Positions 8,979-18,571 of a stretch of DNA of 64,000 nt are shown in pieces (the stretch's first letter is position 1; each line of letters begins with the position of its first letter). The translations under genes were made by a program, and so were the position numbers. The notes below the pieces were generated by a model. That model was not told the origin of the DNA. It was given only the letters and a program-made list of their open reading frames with translations, and did no database searches. This DNA is from Dysgonomonas mossii DSM 22836 (GTDB lineage: Bacteria; Bacteroidota; Bacteroidia; Bacteroidales; Dysgonomonadaceae): contig NZ_GL892006.1 in NCBI RefSeq assembly GCF_000213575.1, positions 330,614-394,613 on the forward strand, in the 5' to 3' direction.

Positions 8979-8986
8979 TATTTTTG
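8979..8986 (+). promoter_or_regulatory. -7 element for pheT
   Basis: TATTTTTG matches TAnnTTTG; transcription would start about 8992, leaving a leader of about 30 nt. The -33 region is weak. No T-box or Phe-rich leader peptide is visible. Confidence 0.5.
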
Positions 8987-9020
8987 ACGGACTTTTTCGA
9001 AAAAATAAAAACATTAATAT

Positions 9021-11486
9021 ATGAACATCTCGTACAACTGGTTAAAAGATTATCTTGACTTCGATTTATCCCCTCAGGAAACTGCCGATGCCCTGACATC
9101 TCTCGGTCTCGAAACCGGCGGTGTAGAAGAAGTAGAAACAGTAAAAGGAGGTCTCGAAGGCCTAGTGATAGGTGAAGTACTCACTTGTGTAGATCATCCC
9201 GACTCAGACCACCTGCACATCACAACGGTAAACGTTGGAGAAAGTGAGCCGCTGCAAATAGTGTGCGGAGCTGCAAATGTTGCCGCAGGACAAAAAGTGG
9301 TGGTTGCCTTGGTAGGAACAAAACTATATTCGGGCGATGAGTCTTTTACGATAAAGAGATCTAAAATCAGAGGTGTGGAGTCGCTTGGTATGATATGCGC
9401 CGAAGACGAGATAGGAATAGGTACAAGCCATGCGGGAATCATCGTATTGCCTGCGGATGCTAAGGTAGGTACTCCGGCAAAAGAACATTACAACATACAG
9501 AGCGAATATATTCTCGAAGTAGATATTACGCCAAACCGTATAGACGGTGCTTCACACTTTGGAGTTGCCCGTGATTTGGCTGCATATCTGAAACAAAACA
9601 AACTAAAAGGGTCACTGAAAAGTCCATCAGTTGAAAGCTTTCAACTGGATGAACCAAACGGCGGTGTACCTGTAAAAGTAGAAAATACGGAAGCCTGCCC
9701 ACGTTATGCAGGTGTAACAATAAAAGGCGTAAAAGTTACCGAAAGTCCTGAGTGGCTTAAGAACAGGCTTACTTCTGTAGGCTTGCGCCCAATCAATAAT
9801 GTAGTAGATGTTACCAACTATGTACTGCAAGAACTGGGACATCCATTGCACGCATTCGATGTAGCTCATATCTCGGGAGGAACAGTAATTGTAAAAACCT
9901 TACCGGAAGGAACTAAGTTCGTTACCCTAGATGAAGTAGAACGTACACTTAGCGAGAGAGACCTGATGATATGCAACGACAAAGAAGGGATGTGTATCGG
10001 TGGAGTATTTGGCGGATTAGATTCGGGAGTTACAGAAAATACTACCGATGTTTTCCTCGAATGTGCATACTTCAACCCTACATGGATACGCAAATCGGCA
10101 CGTCGTCATGGACTAAATACCGATGCTTCATTCCACTTCGAACGTGGCTGTGATCCAAACGATACGATTTATGTATTGAAACGTGCTGCGTTGTTGATAC
10201 AAGAACTTGCGGGTGGAAAGATAGTAGGACCGATACAAGATATATATCCTAACCCTGTAGCAAAACCTACAGTAGAGCTGTTGTACGATAAAGTAAATAG
10301 CCTGATAGGAAAGGTTATCGAAAAAGATACTGTAAAATCTATCCTCGAAAGTTTAGAGATTACAATAGAGAAAGAAACAGAAGATACGCTTAGCCTATCT
10401 GTCCCTACCTACAGAGTAGATGTATTGCGTGATGTAGATGTGATCGAAGATATATTACGTGTCTACGGATATAACAACATAGAAATAGGCGACAGCCTGA
10501 AGTCAAACCTTTCGTACGAAACACCTACGGATAAAAGTTATGACTTACAAAACCTGATCTCCGAGCAATTGACAGGTAGCGGATTTAAAGAAATAATGAA
10601 TAACTCGCTAACAAAAGAAGCCTATTATTCAGACTCTCAATTATACCCTGTTATTAACAGCGTACGAGTTATCAATCCGCTCAGCAACGACCTTAATGTG
10701 ATGCGTCAAACGTTGATTTACGGAGGTTTGGAAAGCATTGCATACAACCGTAATCATCAGAACCCTGACATCAAATTCTATGAGTTCGGGAACTGCTATT
10801 TGTATGATGCTTCTAAAAAAGTGGAGGGTGAAACTTTAAAAGAATACAACGAAGAGTTTCATCTTGGCTTGTGGCTTAGTGGAAACAATATAAGCAATAG
10901 CTGGGCAGCAGGCGATGAAAAGACATCTGTATATCAACTAAAAGCCTATGTTGAAAATATATTAGCCCGTTTGGGTATCGCTCCCAACAGGTATGAATAC
11001 GTACAGACATCGAACGAAATATTTACAGCAGCTTTAGACATACAAGCCAAGGGGAAAGGTAAATCGCTCGGTGTATTGGGTATCGTTAACAAGAAAGTGC
11101 TGAAATCGCAAGACATTAATGCCGAAGTGTTCTATGCCGAACTAAACTGGGACAGCCTGATGAAAGAGATCAAGAAACACAGCATTACATACACGGAAAT
11201 ATCAAAATTCCCGGCTGTAAAACGTGACCTTGCTTTGCTATTAGATAAGAATATCCTATTCGATCAGATAGAGAAGATAGCATACAAAGCCGAACGCAAG
11301 TTATTGAAGAACGTTTCTTTGTTTGACGTATACGAGGGCAAAAATTTACCCGAAGGCAAAAAGTCTTATGCAGTAAACTTTGTCATTCAGGACGATGAAA
11401 AAACGCTGAATGACAAACAGATTGATGCCATCATGCAAAAGATACAAAAATCTTTAGAAAGCGAGTTAGGTGCACAGTTGAGATAA
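9021..11486 (+). CDS. pheT: Phenylalanine--tRNA ligase beta subunit
   Basis: 821 residues, the normal bacterial length. MNISYNWLKDYLDF is the typical start. A tRNA-binding OB fold (about 42-150, GLVIGEVLTCVDHPDSDHL) is followed by B3/B4 (about 215-390, RPINNVVDVTNYVLQELGHP), the B5 domain (about 405-475), a catalytic-like core (about 480-700) and the FDX-ACB anticodon-binding domain (about 728-821, FPAVKRDLALLLD). Forms the alpha2beta2 synthetase with PheS, whose gene is not in this window, so pheS and pheT are unlinked here, common in Bacteroidetes. Ends at a strong bidirectional terminator. Confidence 0.97.
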   Translation: MNISYNWLKDYLDFDLSPQETADALTSLGLETGGVEEVETVKGGLEGLVIGEVLTCVDHPDSDHLHITTVNVGESEPLQIVCGAANVAAGQKVVVALVGTKLYSGDESFTIKRSKIRGVESLGMICAEDEIGIGTSHAGIIVLPADAKVGTPAKEHYNIQSEYILEVDITPNRIDGASHFGVARDLAAYLKQNKLKGSLKSPSVESFQLDEPNGGVPVKVENTEACPRYAGVTIKGVKVTESPEWLKNRLTSVGLRPINNVVDVTNYVLQELGHPLHAFDVAHISGGTVIVKTLPEGTKFVTLDEVERTLSERDLMICNDKEGMCIGGVFGGLDSGVTENTTDVFLECAYFNPTWIRKSARRHGLNTDASFHFERGCDPNDTIYVLKRAALLIQELAGGKIVGPIQDIYPNPVAKPTVELLYDKVNSLIGKVIEKDTVKSILESLEITIEKETEDTLSLSVPTYRVDVLRDVDVIEDILRVYGYNNIEIGDSLKSNLSYETPTDKSYDLQNLISEQLTGSGFKEIMNNSLTKEAYYSDSQLYPVINSVRVINPLSNDLNVMRQTLIYGGLESIAYNRNHQNPDIKFYEFGNCYLYDASKKVEGETLKEYNEEFHLGLWLSGNNISNSWAAGDEKTSVYQLKAYVENILARLGIAPNRYEYVQTSNEIFTAALDIQAKGKGKSLGVLGIVNKKVLKSQDINAEVFYAELNWDSLMKEIKKHSITYTEISKFPAVKRDLALLLDKNILFDQIEKIAYKAERKLLKNVSLFDVYEGKNLPEGKKSYAVNFVIQDDEKTLNDKQIDAIMQKIQKSLESELGAQLR

Positions 11487-11506
11487 ATATCAAACTAAAA
11501 TAGATG

Positions 11507-11540
11507 AAATAGGCTGCTTTGTAAAGCAGCCTATTTTTTT
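11507..11540. terminator. Bidirectional terminator after pheT
   Basis: AAATAGGCTGCTTT (11507-11520) pairs perfectly with 11523-11536, followed by a T run on the plus strand and preceded by an A run, so it can stop both pheT and the convergent hydrolase gene. Confidence 0.9.
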
Positions 11541-12177
11541 AATAATAATGAACGATATCTATTACCTCCGATCGTGACATTGCTCCGGGATTTATACCAA
11601 GCTCACCCTCGGGTACAGGAAGATTCAGCTTATCGAAATACTCTTTCCAACCATCTGTTATTTCATCCGAACCGGGAGATTTGAATGTCATAACATTAAG
11701 AGGAAAAATCGCAGTCCCGTTATTTGCTCTTAATAATACCTCATAGATGAATTCGGAACAATAATATTGATCGTTATTCATCACAAAGCCGTCGTCATAT
11801 TCTTTCCCTACCAGCGTAAATCCTTCTTGTATTGCCCGGGGTATACAACATTGATATTCTGCCTTTAACCTCCCCACAACAGATACAGGATAACAGCCTT
11901 TATTATTTTCGGGATAGAGATATTCATGCAAGGGAGTAATAGCAACTCTGGGATGAGTAGCTTCGATTACATAGATGCTGTCATTTTCATCGATATAGAC
12001 CATACCCACATGGGTGAAATGATATTGATCGATACTCGATGTTACTTCCTTTATTGCTTTGCCCATATCTCCCGAACAAGACTCCTGAAAAATAAGGTCT
12101 CCCGCTTGCAGCTTAAAGTTATCGGCTGAAATATGAAATGGCAGCAATAGAAATAAAATAAGAACAATTGTTTTCAT
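11539..12177 (-). CDS. Exported permuted papain-like (C92, YiiX/YaeF-type) cysteine hydrolase
   Basis: Start chosen at 12177, where MKTIVLILFLLLPFHISA is a clean signal peptide; the frame opens 12 codons earlier but that adds a hydrophilic tail. About 212 residues. GDLIFQES, then HFTHVGMVY (catalytic-type histidine) and, near the C-terminus, YYCSEFIYEVL, whose cysteine is the expected nucleophile, reproduce the circularly permuted NlpC/P60 order of peptidase family C92. Such proteins hydrolyse amide bonds in cell-wall peptides or acyl-protein links; the substrate here is unknown. Predicted periplasmic. It lies 106 nt downstream of the BtuB-like gene on the same strand, with a long inverted repeat between them, so separate transcription is likely. 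Confidence 0.8.
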   Translation of the reverse strand: MKTIVLILFLLLPFHISADNFKLQAGDLIFQESCSGDMGKAIKEVTSSIDQYHFTHVGMVYIDENDSIYVIEATHPRVAITPLHEYLYPENNKGCYPVSVVGRLKAEYQCCIPRAIQEGFTLVGKEYDDGFVMNNDQYYCSEFIYEVLLRANNGTAIFPLNVMTFKSPGSDEITDGWKEYFDKLNLPVPEGELGINPGAMSRSEVIDIVHYY

Positions 12178-12200
12178 ATTATTGAGGTATGTAAAAGAAC

Positions 12201-12270
12201 TGTCTGTTGTCATAAGAGATGTTTCACTCTGTTCAGTATAACAAAAACACTGTCTCTATGACAACAGACA
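12201..12270. terminator. Long inverted repeat after the BtuB-like gene
   Basis: TGTCTGTTGTCATAAGAGA (12201-12219) pairs with 12253-12270 with one bulge. Segment 12216-12244 is a degenerate copy of the dispersed TTGTCATTCTGA-type repeat (inverse orientation). Likely terminates the receptor mRNA on the minus strand. Confidence 0.6.
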
Positions 12271-12283
12271 ATCCCAATTAATT

Positions 12284-14305
12284 CTATCTAAAAGTATAAC
12301 TAATACCACCCATCAACCAAAAACCCGGTTGAGGAATATTCCCTCTATCAAAATAATGAGTATTGTACAGATTATTCATACTCAAATTCAACTGTAGGTC
12401 ATTATACTTGTAGTTAAGCTTTAGGTCGAGAGTAGAGAATGACGGATAATGCTCATTACCAACCTTCACCAGATTTTCATACTTTTCATAAAATCCCATC
12501 CGTTTTTGAAAACGGAAATACCAGCCTGCCGAAAATCCTTTATAAATTTGATGATGAAACTGAGCTGTAAACTTATCCCGCAAATAATTCAAGCTATACA
12601 ATGATATCATATTTTGCGCATAGCTGGTCTGGTGCATACGTGCATAGTCAAGAGATACGGAAGACTGCTCCCCTAATACAGGGAACACATCTGCCAATCG
12701 GAACTTTACTCCCATTTCAACGCCTTTTGTATCTACTTTTGTAAGATTCCACGATGCCCATTTTGTATCATTCGCATTCACCTTTACCCAGTCTATCATA
12801 TCTCGTCCCCAGAGAAGAAAGCCTGTGAAATATGCAGAGAAAAACGATTTATTGTATTTGAAGTTAAGATCGAGAGACTCTGACTTCTCAGGTTTCAATC
12901 CGCTGTTTCCGTTGTGGGTTTCTGTTGTATAATAAAGATCAGTAAAAGTAGGCATCCGTGTCGATTTGCTCCACGATGACGATATGTTAAAATCTTCTAC
13001 AGGGCGATATGTAGCGCTCACCGAGGGGTAAAATCTATATTTACCACTCAACAAAGTGTTGTGATTCATCAAAACGCCTGCAGACAGCACAACTTTTTCG
13101 ATAGTTAAAGTATGCTCGAATGCCACACTCGCATTGGTGCGGTCATCATACATTTTATATTTCCGGTGAGGTTCTACCATCGGTTTACCTAATACCGAAC
13201 TCATTATATCTTCTTTTCGCAACTCACCGCCCAAGCTGGTAATCCCCAATCGAGATTCATAGCTAAAGATAAGATTCGCTCCATAGGTGTCATTCCGGTG
13301 ATAGTTGCGCCCCTTGTCGGTATCCTTGATCAGGTCAAACTGATCGTGATGCCTATCCCAATATACAATGGGAATTATTTTGAGTTTAGAACCAAACTCT
13401 CCTTTCAGAGACCCCATATATGTGCTTGTACGCTCATACTGATTGGGATATTTCGCCGAATAGAAAGTATTAGCTCCATATTTTTTATCGTTATAACCTA
13501 ATTGCAAGTCAATTTTAGATTCGTTTAGTCTGAAACGTGTTTGCCACAACACATTATACAGATCATAGTCGCTATTGGCTATATAACCCGCAGAAGAGTT
13601 GTAGCCTACCGACAAACTATTTGTTGTTATTCCTGCTTTTGCCACACCACGGACTTCCATGCCACGCAACTTGTGCATGCCCGACTCTACACTGGCATAA
13701 GCTTTATAATCCGCACTTTTCTTTGTAATAATATTGATTCCCCCCGAAAAAGCACTGGCTCCGTATATTAGGGCTGATGGGCCGTGAATGATTTCGATAC
13801 GTTCGATGTCGGAAAGATTGATTGGAATATCGAAACTGTAATGTCCTGTGTGGGGATTGGAGAGATTTACTCCGTTGAGAAGTACTGCGTTTTGATCGAA
13901 TGTGCCACCTCTGATTGAGATATCGGCTTGTACACCATGTCCGCCTCGTTGAATCACATCTATGTTAGCGGCGTAAACTAACAAGTCTTGAATACTCCGG
14001 ACGGGCGCCTGCTCTATTTGCTCTTTAGTGATTACTGTTACCAGCTTAGCTGTTTGGTTGATCGGCATCTCTACCCGCGATGCCGTCACCATCACTTCAT
14101 CGAGCTCTTTCTCCATCACTTTTTGTTGTTGCTCGTTACTTGTAGTTTGTGCAGATGCGAGCGATACATGAAGACATGTAAGTGCACATCCTGTCACAAC
14201 CCCAATGTTAACAAGCCTGTGCATACTGTTGAATGCACTGTAGGCTTTCCGCAAAAATCTTTTAAAGCGATAAGCCTGCTGTTTGTTTACTTGTTTTTGA
14301 TTCAT
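12284..14305 (-). CDS. TonB-dependent outer-membrane receptor, BtuB-like (corrinoid transport)
   Basis: 673 residues. A plug domain (about 70-190) carries DEVMVTASR as a TonB-box-like start and DISIRGGTFDQNAVLLNGVNL, then IHGPSALIYGASAFSGGINIIT; the rest is a 22-strand barrel ending in the aromatic GISYTFR. The RGGTFDQ..LLNGVN and TGHYSFDIPI wording matches Bacteroidetes BtuB homologues, so corrinoid uptake is the best guess. The protein starts with an unusually long basic N-terminus (about 50 residues, RFKRFLRKAYSAFNSMHRLV before the hydrophobic GVVTGCALTCLHVSLASAQ), resembling an extended signal peptide. No cobalamin riboswitch is visible upstream. The ligand is inferred, not proven. Confidence 0.85.
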   Translation of the reverse strand: MNQKQVNKQQAYRFKRFLRKAYSAFNSMHRLVNIGVVTGCALTCLHVSLASAQTTSNEQQQKVMEKELDEVMVTASRVEMPINQTAKLVTVITKEQIEQAPVRSIQDLLVYAANIDVIQRGGHGVQADISIRGGTFDQNAVLLNGVNLSNPHTGHYSFDIPINLSDIERIEIIHGPSALIYGASAFSGGINIITKKSADYKAYASVESGMHKLRGMEVRGVAKAGITTNSLSVGYNSSAGYIANSDYDLYNVLWQTRFRLNESKIDLQLGYNDKKYGANTFYSAKYPNQYERTSTYMGSLKGEFGSKLKIIPIVYWDRHHDQFDLIKDTDKGRNYHRNDTYGANLIFSYESRLGITSLGGELRKEDIMSSVLGKPMVEPHRKYKMYDDRTNASVAFEHTLTIEKVVLSAGVLMNHNTLLSGKYRFYPSVSATYRPVEDFNISSSWSKSTRMPTFTDLYYTTETHNGNSGLKPEKSESLDLNFKYNKSFFSAYFTGFLLWGRDMIDWVKVNANDTKWASWNLTKVDTKGVEMGVKFRLADVFPVLGEQSSVSLDYARMHQTSYAQNMISLYSLNYLRDKFTAQFHHQIYKGFSAGWYFRFQKRMGFYEKYENLVKVGNEHYPSFSTLDLKLNYKYNDLQLNLSMNNLYNTHYFDRGNIPQPGFWLMGGISYTFR

Positions 14306-14339
14306 TTTGTTTAGTTAATTAATAATAAAAATGTCGCTG

Positions 14340-14347
14340 CAAAAGTA
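14340..14347 (-). promoter_or_regulatory. -7 element for the BtuB-like receptor
   Basis: Minus strand reads TACTTTTG followed by CAGC, the same TACTTTTGCAGC word as in the mgtE and CoA-transferase promoters. The -33 box is poor. About 35 nt upstream of the start. Confidence 0.55.
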
Positions 14348-14807
14348 AAGAAATTCTGCACAACTTCACCTATATATATCAGCTAGAATTATAGAAGCAA
14401 CAGTCTACAGCTTAAACAATTTAGAGCAAATAAACTTAAGCATCAAACACTTAGAGAAAGGAATAGTCAAGAAAAAAAATGTTTTAAAAATCCTTGAAAT
14501 CAAACCACATTCTAAATAAAGAGCGAGCTTGATAGATAGTGTTCAAAAAAAATAAACAACTAATAATAAAACACCTCCATTCACATTGTATTCATTAGAT
14601 ACTCAAACTTCCACAGCTCAGGAGAGGTTCTGTAATTGATAATTTTTATGCGATACAACTTTCAAATAAAATATTTCTATTATATTTACTGTTTTGAACT
14701 AGCATAAAATACGAAGGAAACAAAATAAATAATGAACAATACCATTATTTTCTACAGAATTAAGAGTTTATTATTCCAACCAAAAGTATCTTAATAAATA
14801 CATAAAA
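14348..14807. other. AT-rich divergent intergenic region, 460 bp
   Basis: Lies between the BtuB-like gene and the acyl-CoA carboxylase operon. I searched both strands for a B12 box, a tRNA and ORFs and saw none. TATATTTA at about 14682 is one base off a -7 element and is the best visible candidate for the carboxylase operon. Otherwise no recognisable structure. Confidence 0.4.
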
Positions 14808-16349
14808 ATGAAGAAATCATACGAACAGTTCATTGCTCGTCAAGAGCTCTTGAAGAAACAATATGACGACACATATTACCAAAAACAACATCAGCGAGGC
14901 AAACTAACTGCACGCGAACGCATCCTTCTTCTATTCGACGAAGATACATTTGAAGAAACAGATGCTTACGCCCCTCCTGCTACGTCCTCATTCGGAAAAT
15001 CAGTAAAAGCTTTTGGAGACGGAGTGATTACAGGATTCGGAAAAGTTAACGGGCGTTTGGTGTATGCATATTCACAAGACTTTAATGTACTTGGAGGTTC
15101 TCTTGGAGCAACCCATGCCGCCAAAATAGCAAAAATACAGGACATGGCGCTCAAAACAGGTTCGCCAATGGTGGGACTTATCGACTCGGGAGGCGCGCGT
15201 ATACAGGAAGGTATCAGCAGCTTGGATGGATATGCAAGTATATTCAAAAGAAATGTGCTTTCCTCTGGCGTTATACCTCAAATATCAGTAATAATGGGAC
15301 CTGCTGCCGGAGGCGCAGTATACTCCCCTGCCCTCACCGATTTTATATTCATGACTGCCGACACAAGCTATATGTTTGTTACAGGCCCTAACGTGGTGAA
15401 AGAAGTACTCAACGAAACAGTATCCACCGAAGATTTGGGTGGAGCCTCGGTACACGCTTCAAAATCGGGAGTAGCGGACTTTGTATATAGCGACGACGAA
15501 AATACAATATTGGGCGTCAAGAAATTGCTATCCTACCTCCCATCAAATAATATGGAGAATCCACCGCTCACCGAACCGGCAGAAGCGGCAACACGGGATG
15601 ATGAGCAACTCCGAAACATTGTTCCCGAAGATCCGGACAAGCCTTACGATGTAAAAGAAGTAGTGAGATTGATCGTAGACAATGGAGACTTTTTGGAAAT
15701 ATCGGAGAACCATGCGGCGAATATATTTACAGCTTTTGCCCGTATCGATGGTCGTGTAGTAGGAATAGTAGCCAACCAGCCCAAAGTAATGGCAGGAACA
15801 CTGGATACACACTCTTCGGTAAAAGGAGCTCGTTTCATCAATATTTGCGATGCTTTCAATATACCAATTGTAACGCTGGTGGATGTTCCGGGATTCCTTC
15901 CGGGAACCGATCAGGAACATGAAGGCATTATCCGTCACGGAGCAAAGCTTTTGTATGCATATACATTTGCCAATGTACCTAAAATAACAATTATCCTCCG
16001 AAAAGCTTACGGTGGGGCATATATAGTAATGAACAGCAAAGGAATCGGAGGCGACTTTAGTTTTGCATGGCCAACTGCCGAAATTGCAGTAATGGGACCC
16101 GACGGAGCTATTGCTATTCTCTTCCGCAAGGAATTGAACGAAGCGGAAGATCCGGCTCTACTGAAAAAAGAACTTACCGACAAATATCGAGAAGAGGTTA
16201 CAAATCCGTATATAGCAGACGAAAAAGGATATATAGATGAAGTGATAGACCCTGCTGTAACCAAACAAAAGATTGCTTCGAGCCTTAAAGCCCTTGAACG
16301 CAAAATTGAGTTACGTCCTAAGCGTAAGCATGGTAATCTACCTTTGTAA
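14808..16349 (+). CDS. Acyl-CoA carboxylase carboxyltransferase subunit (propionyl-CoA carboxylase beta type)
   Basis: 513 residues, the standard size. Two crotonase-like halves are clear: N-terminal (SGGARIQEGISSLDGYASIF, then GPAAGGAVYSPALTDF, oxyanion hole) and C-terminal (VDVPGFLPGTDQEHEGIIRHGAKLLYAY, then GGAYIVMNSKGIGGDF). It moves CO2 between carboxybiotin and an acyl-CoA, most likely propionyl-CoA to give (S)-methylmalonyl-CoA. First gene of an operon with biotin carboxylase (18 nt downstream) and BCCP. The family also includes the methylmalonyl-CoA decarboxylase alpha subunit, which runs the reverse reaction with a Na+-pumping membrane subunit. No such subunit is present here, whereas a biotin carboxylase is, which favours the carboxylase. 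Confidence 0.92.
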   Translation: MKKSYEQFIARQELLKKQYDDTYYQKQHQRGKLTARERILLLFDEDTFEETDAYAPPATSSFGKSVKAFGDGVITGFGKVNGRLVYAYSQDFNVLGGSLGATHAAKIAKIQDMALKTGSPMVGLIDSGGARIQEGISSLDGYASIFKRNVLSSGVIPQISVIMGPAAGGAVYSPALTDFIFMTADTSYMFVTGPNVVKEVLNETVSTEDLGGASVHASKSGVADFVYSDDENTILGVKKLLSYLPSNNMENPPLTEPAEAATRDDEQLRNIVPEDPDKPYDVKEVVRLIVDNGDFLEISENHAANIFTAFARIDGRVVGIVANQPKVMAGTLDTHSSVKGARFINICDAFNIPIVTLVDVPGFLPGTDQEHEGIIRHGAKLLYAYTFANVPKITIILRKAYGGAYIVMNSKGIGGDFSFAWPTAEIAVMGPDGAIAILFRKELNEAEDPALLKKELTDKYREEVTNPYIADEKGYIDEVIDPAVTKQKIASSLKALERKIELRPKRKHGNLPL

Positions 16350-16367
16350 TACTTAAAATTGTATCTG

Positions 16368-17870
16368 ATGAAAAATAAAAATAAGATAAAATCAATTCTT
16401 ATTGCCAACCGTGGAGAGATCGCTATCCGAATAGCGCAGACCGCCAAGAAAATGGGCATAGAATCTGTAGGTATACGCACAGTAAAAGAACCTGATGCAT
16501 ATTATCTGACTCAGGTAGACCGTATCGTCAATTTTCCGGATAGGGAGATAAACGAAACGCCTGAATTTTTGGATATAGAATGCCTGGTGCTATTAGCTAA
16601 AAGAAACAAAATAGACGCTATCCATCCCGGATACGGCTATCTATCCGAAAATGCAGAGTTTGCGACCCGCTGTACAGAGGAAGGAATTATTTTTATAGGG
16701 CCTTCGCCACGTATCATACAGAATATGGGTGACAAGATCACTGCAAAAAATATCGCAGCCAAAGGCAATGTTCCCATGCTAGGGGGTAGCAACGGTAGCG
16801 TCAGCACACTGGACGAAGCTATCGAAATTTCAAAATCGATTGGTTTCCCTGTAATCATAAAAGCTTCTGCCGGAGGTGGAGGGCGAGGTATGCGTATTGT
16901 ACGCAAACAATCAGACCTCAAACAAATGTACCTGTCCGCTTCGTCCGAAGCACTGGCTGCATTCAGCAACCCATCTGTATTTATTGAGAAGTATCTGGAG
17001 AATCCGAAACATATTGAAATACAAATAGTAGCCGACACCCATGGGAATATTATCCATCTGGGAGAAAGAGAATGTTCGGTACAACGCAAACATCAGAAGT
17101 TGCTCGAAGAAGCCCCTTCTCCGGCTCTGGACGATGAGCTGCGGAAAAAGATGACTGATGCTGCTGTTTCTCTTGCAAGAGAAGCTAAATACATCAGTTT
17201 GGGAACAGTGGAATTCTTACTTGATAAGGACAAAAACTTCTACTTCATGGAGATGAACACTCGTGTGCAGGTAGAACACCCTGTAACCGAAATGATAACA
17301 GGATTAGATCTTATAGAATTGCAAATACGAATTGCCAACGGAGAAAAACTCCCGATTACGCAAGACGATGTAAAACTCAACGGATGGGCTATCGAATGCC
17401 GTATCAATGCAGAAGATGTGCAAGCTAATTTCTCACCATGTACAGGTATCATCAAAGCAATGAGTTTGCCAAAAGGGAGCAACACCAGAATAGATAAAGG
17501 CGTAGTAGTGGGCTCTGAGGTTACTCCTTTCTTCGACTCTATGATTGCCAAATTGATTATTCACGGAAAGGATCGGGATACCGCCATTGCAAGAACAATC
17601 AAGGCTCTCAATAAATTCCATATAAAAGGAATAAAGACAACGATACCATTCGACAAAGCTGTACTGCATAACAAAACATTCCAAAAAGGTGATTACAATA
17701 CATCTTTCATCGAAAAGCAATTAGACTCACTCGTATATCGCGAGAAAGATGAAGACCTGTTTGCAGCACTGTTCTCTGCCAATCAGTTTAAGAAACAAAA
17801 CGAGGCACTTACAGAGAAGAAAGAAGAAACAGACCCTTGGGCTATGAGAAACAGGATTAATAATATGTAA
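16368..17870 (+). CDS. Biotin carboxylase subunit of the acyl-CoA carboxylase
   Basis: 500 residues from the ATG at 16368 (a TTG three codons earlier is possible but not needed). ATP-grasp enzyme that carboxylates biotin using ATP and bicarbonate. Visible: KSILIANRGEIAIR (N-terminal biotin-carboxylase domain), HPGYGYLSENAEFA, KASAGGGGRGMR (glycine-rich ATP lid), EKYLENPKHIEIQI, FYFMEMNTRVQVEHPVTE (metal and catalytic glutamates) and a C-terminal domain ending near ANFSPCTGIIKAM..GSNTRIDKGV. The last 50 residues are a charged extension after the usual end, possibly for contact with the partner subunits. Middle gene of the operon; 10 nt precede the BCCP gene. Confidence 0.94.
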   Translation: MKNKNKIKSILIANRGEIAIRIAQTAKKMGIESVGIRTVKEPDAYYLTQVDRIVNFPDREINETPEFLDIECLVLLAKRNKIDAIHPGYGYLSENAEFATRCTEEGIIFIGPSPRIIQNMGDKITAKNIAAKGNVPMLGGSNGSVSTLDEAIEISKSIGFPVIIKASAGGGGRGMRIVRKQSDLKQMYLSASSEALAAFSNPSVFIEKYLENPKHIEIQIVADTHGNIIHLGERECSVQRKHQKLLEEAPSPALDDELRKKMTDAAVSLAREAKYISLGTVEFLLDKDKNFYFMEMNTRVQVEHPVTEMITGLDLIELQIRIANGEKLPITQDDVKLNGWAIECRINAEDVQANFSPCTGIIKAMSLPKGSNTRIDKGVVVGSEVTPFFDSMIAKLIIHGKDRDTAIARTIKALNKFHIKGIKTTIPFDKAVLHNKTFQKGDYNTSFIEKQLDSLVYREKDEDLFAALFSANQFKKQNEALTEKKEETDPWAMRNRINNM

Positions 17871-17880
17871 TACATCGATT

Positions 17881-18411
17881 ATGAAAAATAAACAACATAA
17901 ACCAATCATAGCTTTAGATAAGAATTCGAACAAAACATTTGATTTCCTTATCGATGAAAATGGAAAATATACACACAATTCTAAAGAGCTGGACTTCAAA
18001 ATAGAAACCACGCCTGATGGTTTTACCGCAATGACAGTGAATGGGCTTACCTATCCTGTAGAAGTAATAGCCCAGCACCAGAATGAATATGAATTGCAGG
18101 TGAATGGTGTCAGTTATGTATTTTCGATTGAGTCTCCTTTTTCGTTGGAGCGTAAGAAGCTATTGGCCAACTTACTAAGCGAATCTACTACGATACGGCT
18201 AAAAGCTCCTATGCCGGGTAAAATACTCGATGTTTTGGTGAAGGCCGGCGATACGGTAAAGGTAGGCGATACTCTTTTGATTTTGGAGGCCATGAAGATG
18301 CAAAATGCGATCTTGGCAAGCACCAAAGGTATCATAAAAAAAGTATTGGTAAAGAAAGGCGATACCACTAGCAAAAGTGATTTGTTGATAGAATTGGAGA
18401 AAGAAGTGTAA
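17881..18411 (+). CDS. Biotin carboxyl carrier protein of the acyl-CoA carboxylase
   Basis: 176 residues. The C-terminal 75 residues are a biotinyl domain (APMPGKILDVLVKAGDTVKVGD) with the attachment motif EAMKMQ, the modified lysine being residue 139. The N-terminal 100 residues are a divergent spacer with a short beta-rich segment (FTAMTVNGLTYPVEVI) like that in other Bacteroidetes BCCPs, rather than the Ala/Pro-rich linker of AccB. It carries carboxybiotin between the carboxylase and the carboxyltransferase encoded just upstream. Last gene of the operon; a terminator lies about 85 nt downstream. Confidence 0.93.
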   Translation: MKNKQHKPIIALDKNSNKTFDFLIDENGKYTHNSKELDFKIETTPDGFTAMTVNGLTYPVEVIAQHQNEYELQVNGVSYVFSIESPFSLERKKLLANLLSESTTIRLKAPMPGKILDVLVKAGDTVKVGDTLLILEAMKMQNAILASTKGIIKKVLVKKGDTTSKSDLLIELEKEV

Positions 18412-18495
18412 TAAAAAGGCGATACCCGTTTCTAGCATCAGCAACAATAAATTGTATTTCCCCAACTTAATATCTTTTACGATATGTAGTATATA

Positions 18496-18527
18496 AAATA
18501 ACCTGCTTCGGCGGGTTATTTCCTTTT
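18496..18527 (+). terminator. Terminator of the carboxylase operon
   Basis: AAATAACCTGC (18496-18506), TTCG tetraloop, GCGGGTTATTT (18511-18521; one G-U pair), then CCTTTTTAT. Confidence 0.9.
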
Positions 18528-18534
18528 TATGGGT

Positions 18535-18542
18535 TAAATTTG
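18535..18542 (+). promoter_or_regulatory. -7 element for the EEP-family gene
   Basis: TAAATTTG matches TAnnTTTG, 29 nt before the ATG at 18572 and immediately after the upstream terminator. Confidence 0.5.
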
Positions 18543-18571
18543 TACTCAAACAATCTATAAATGTCCAAAAT

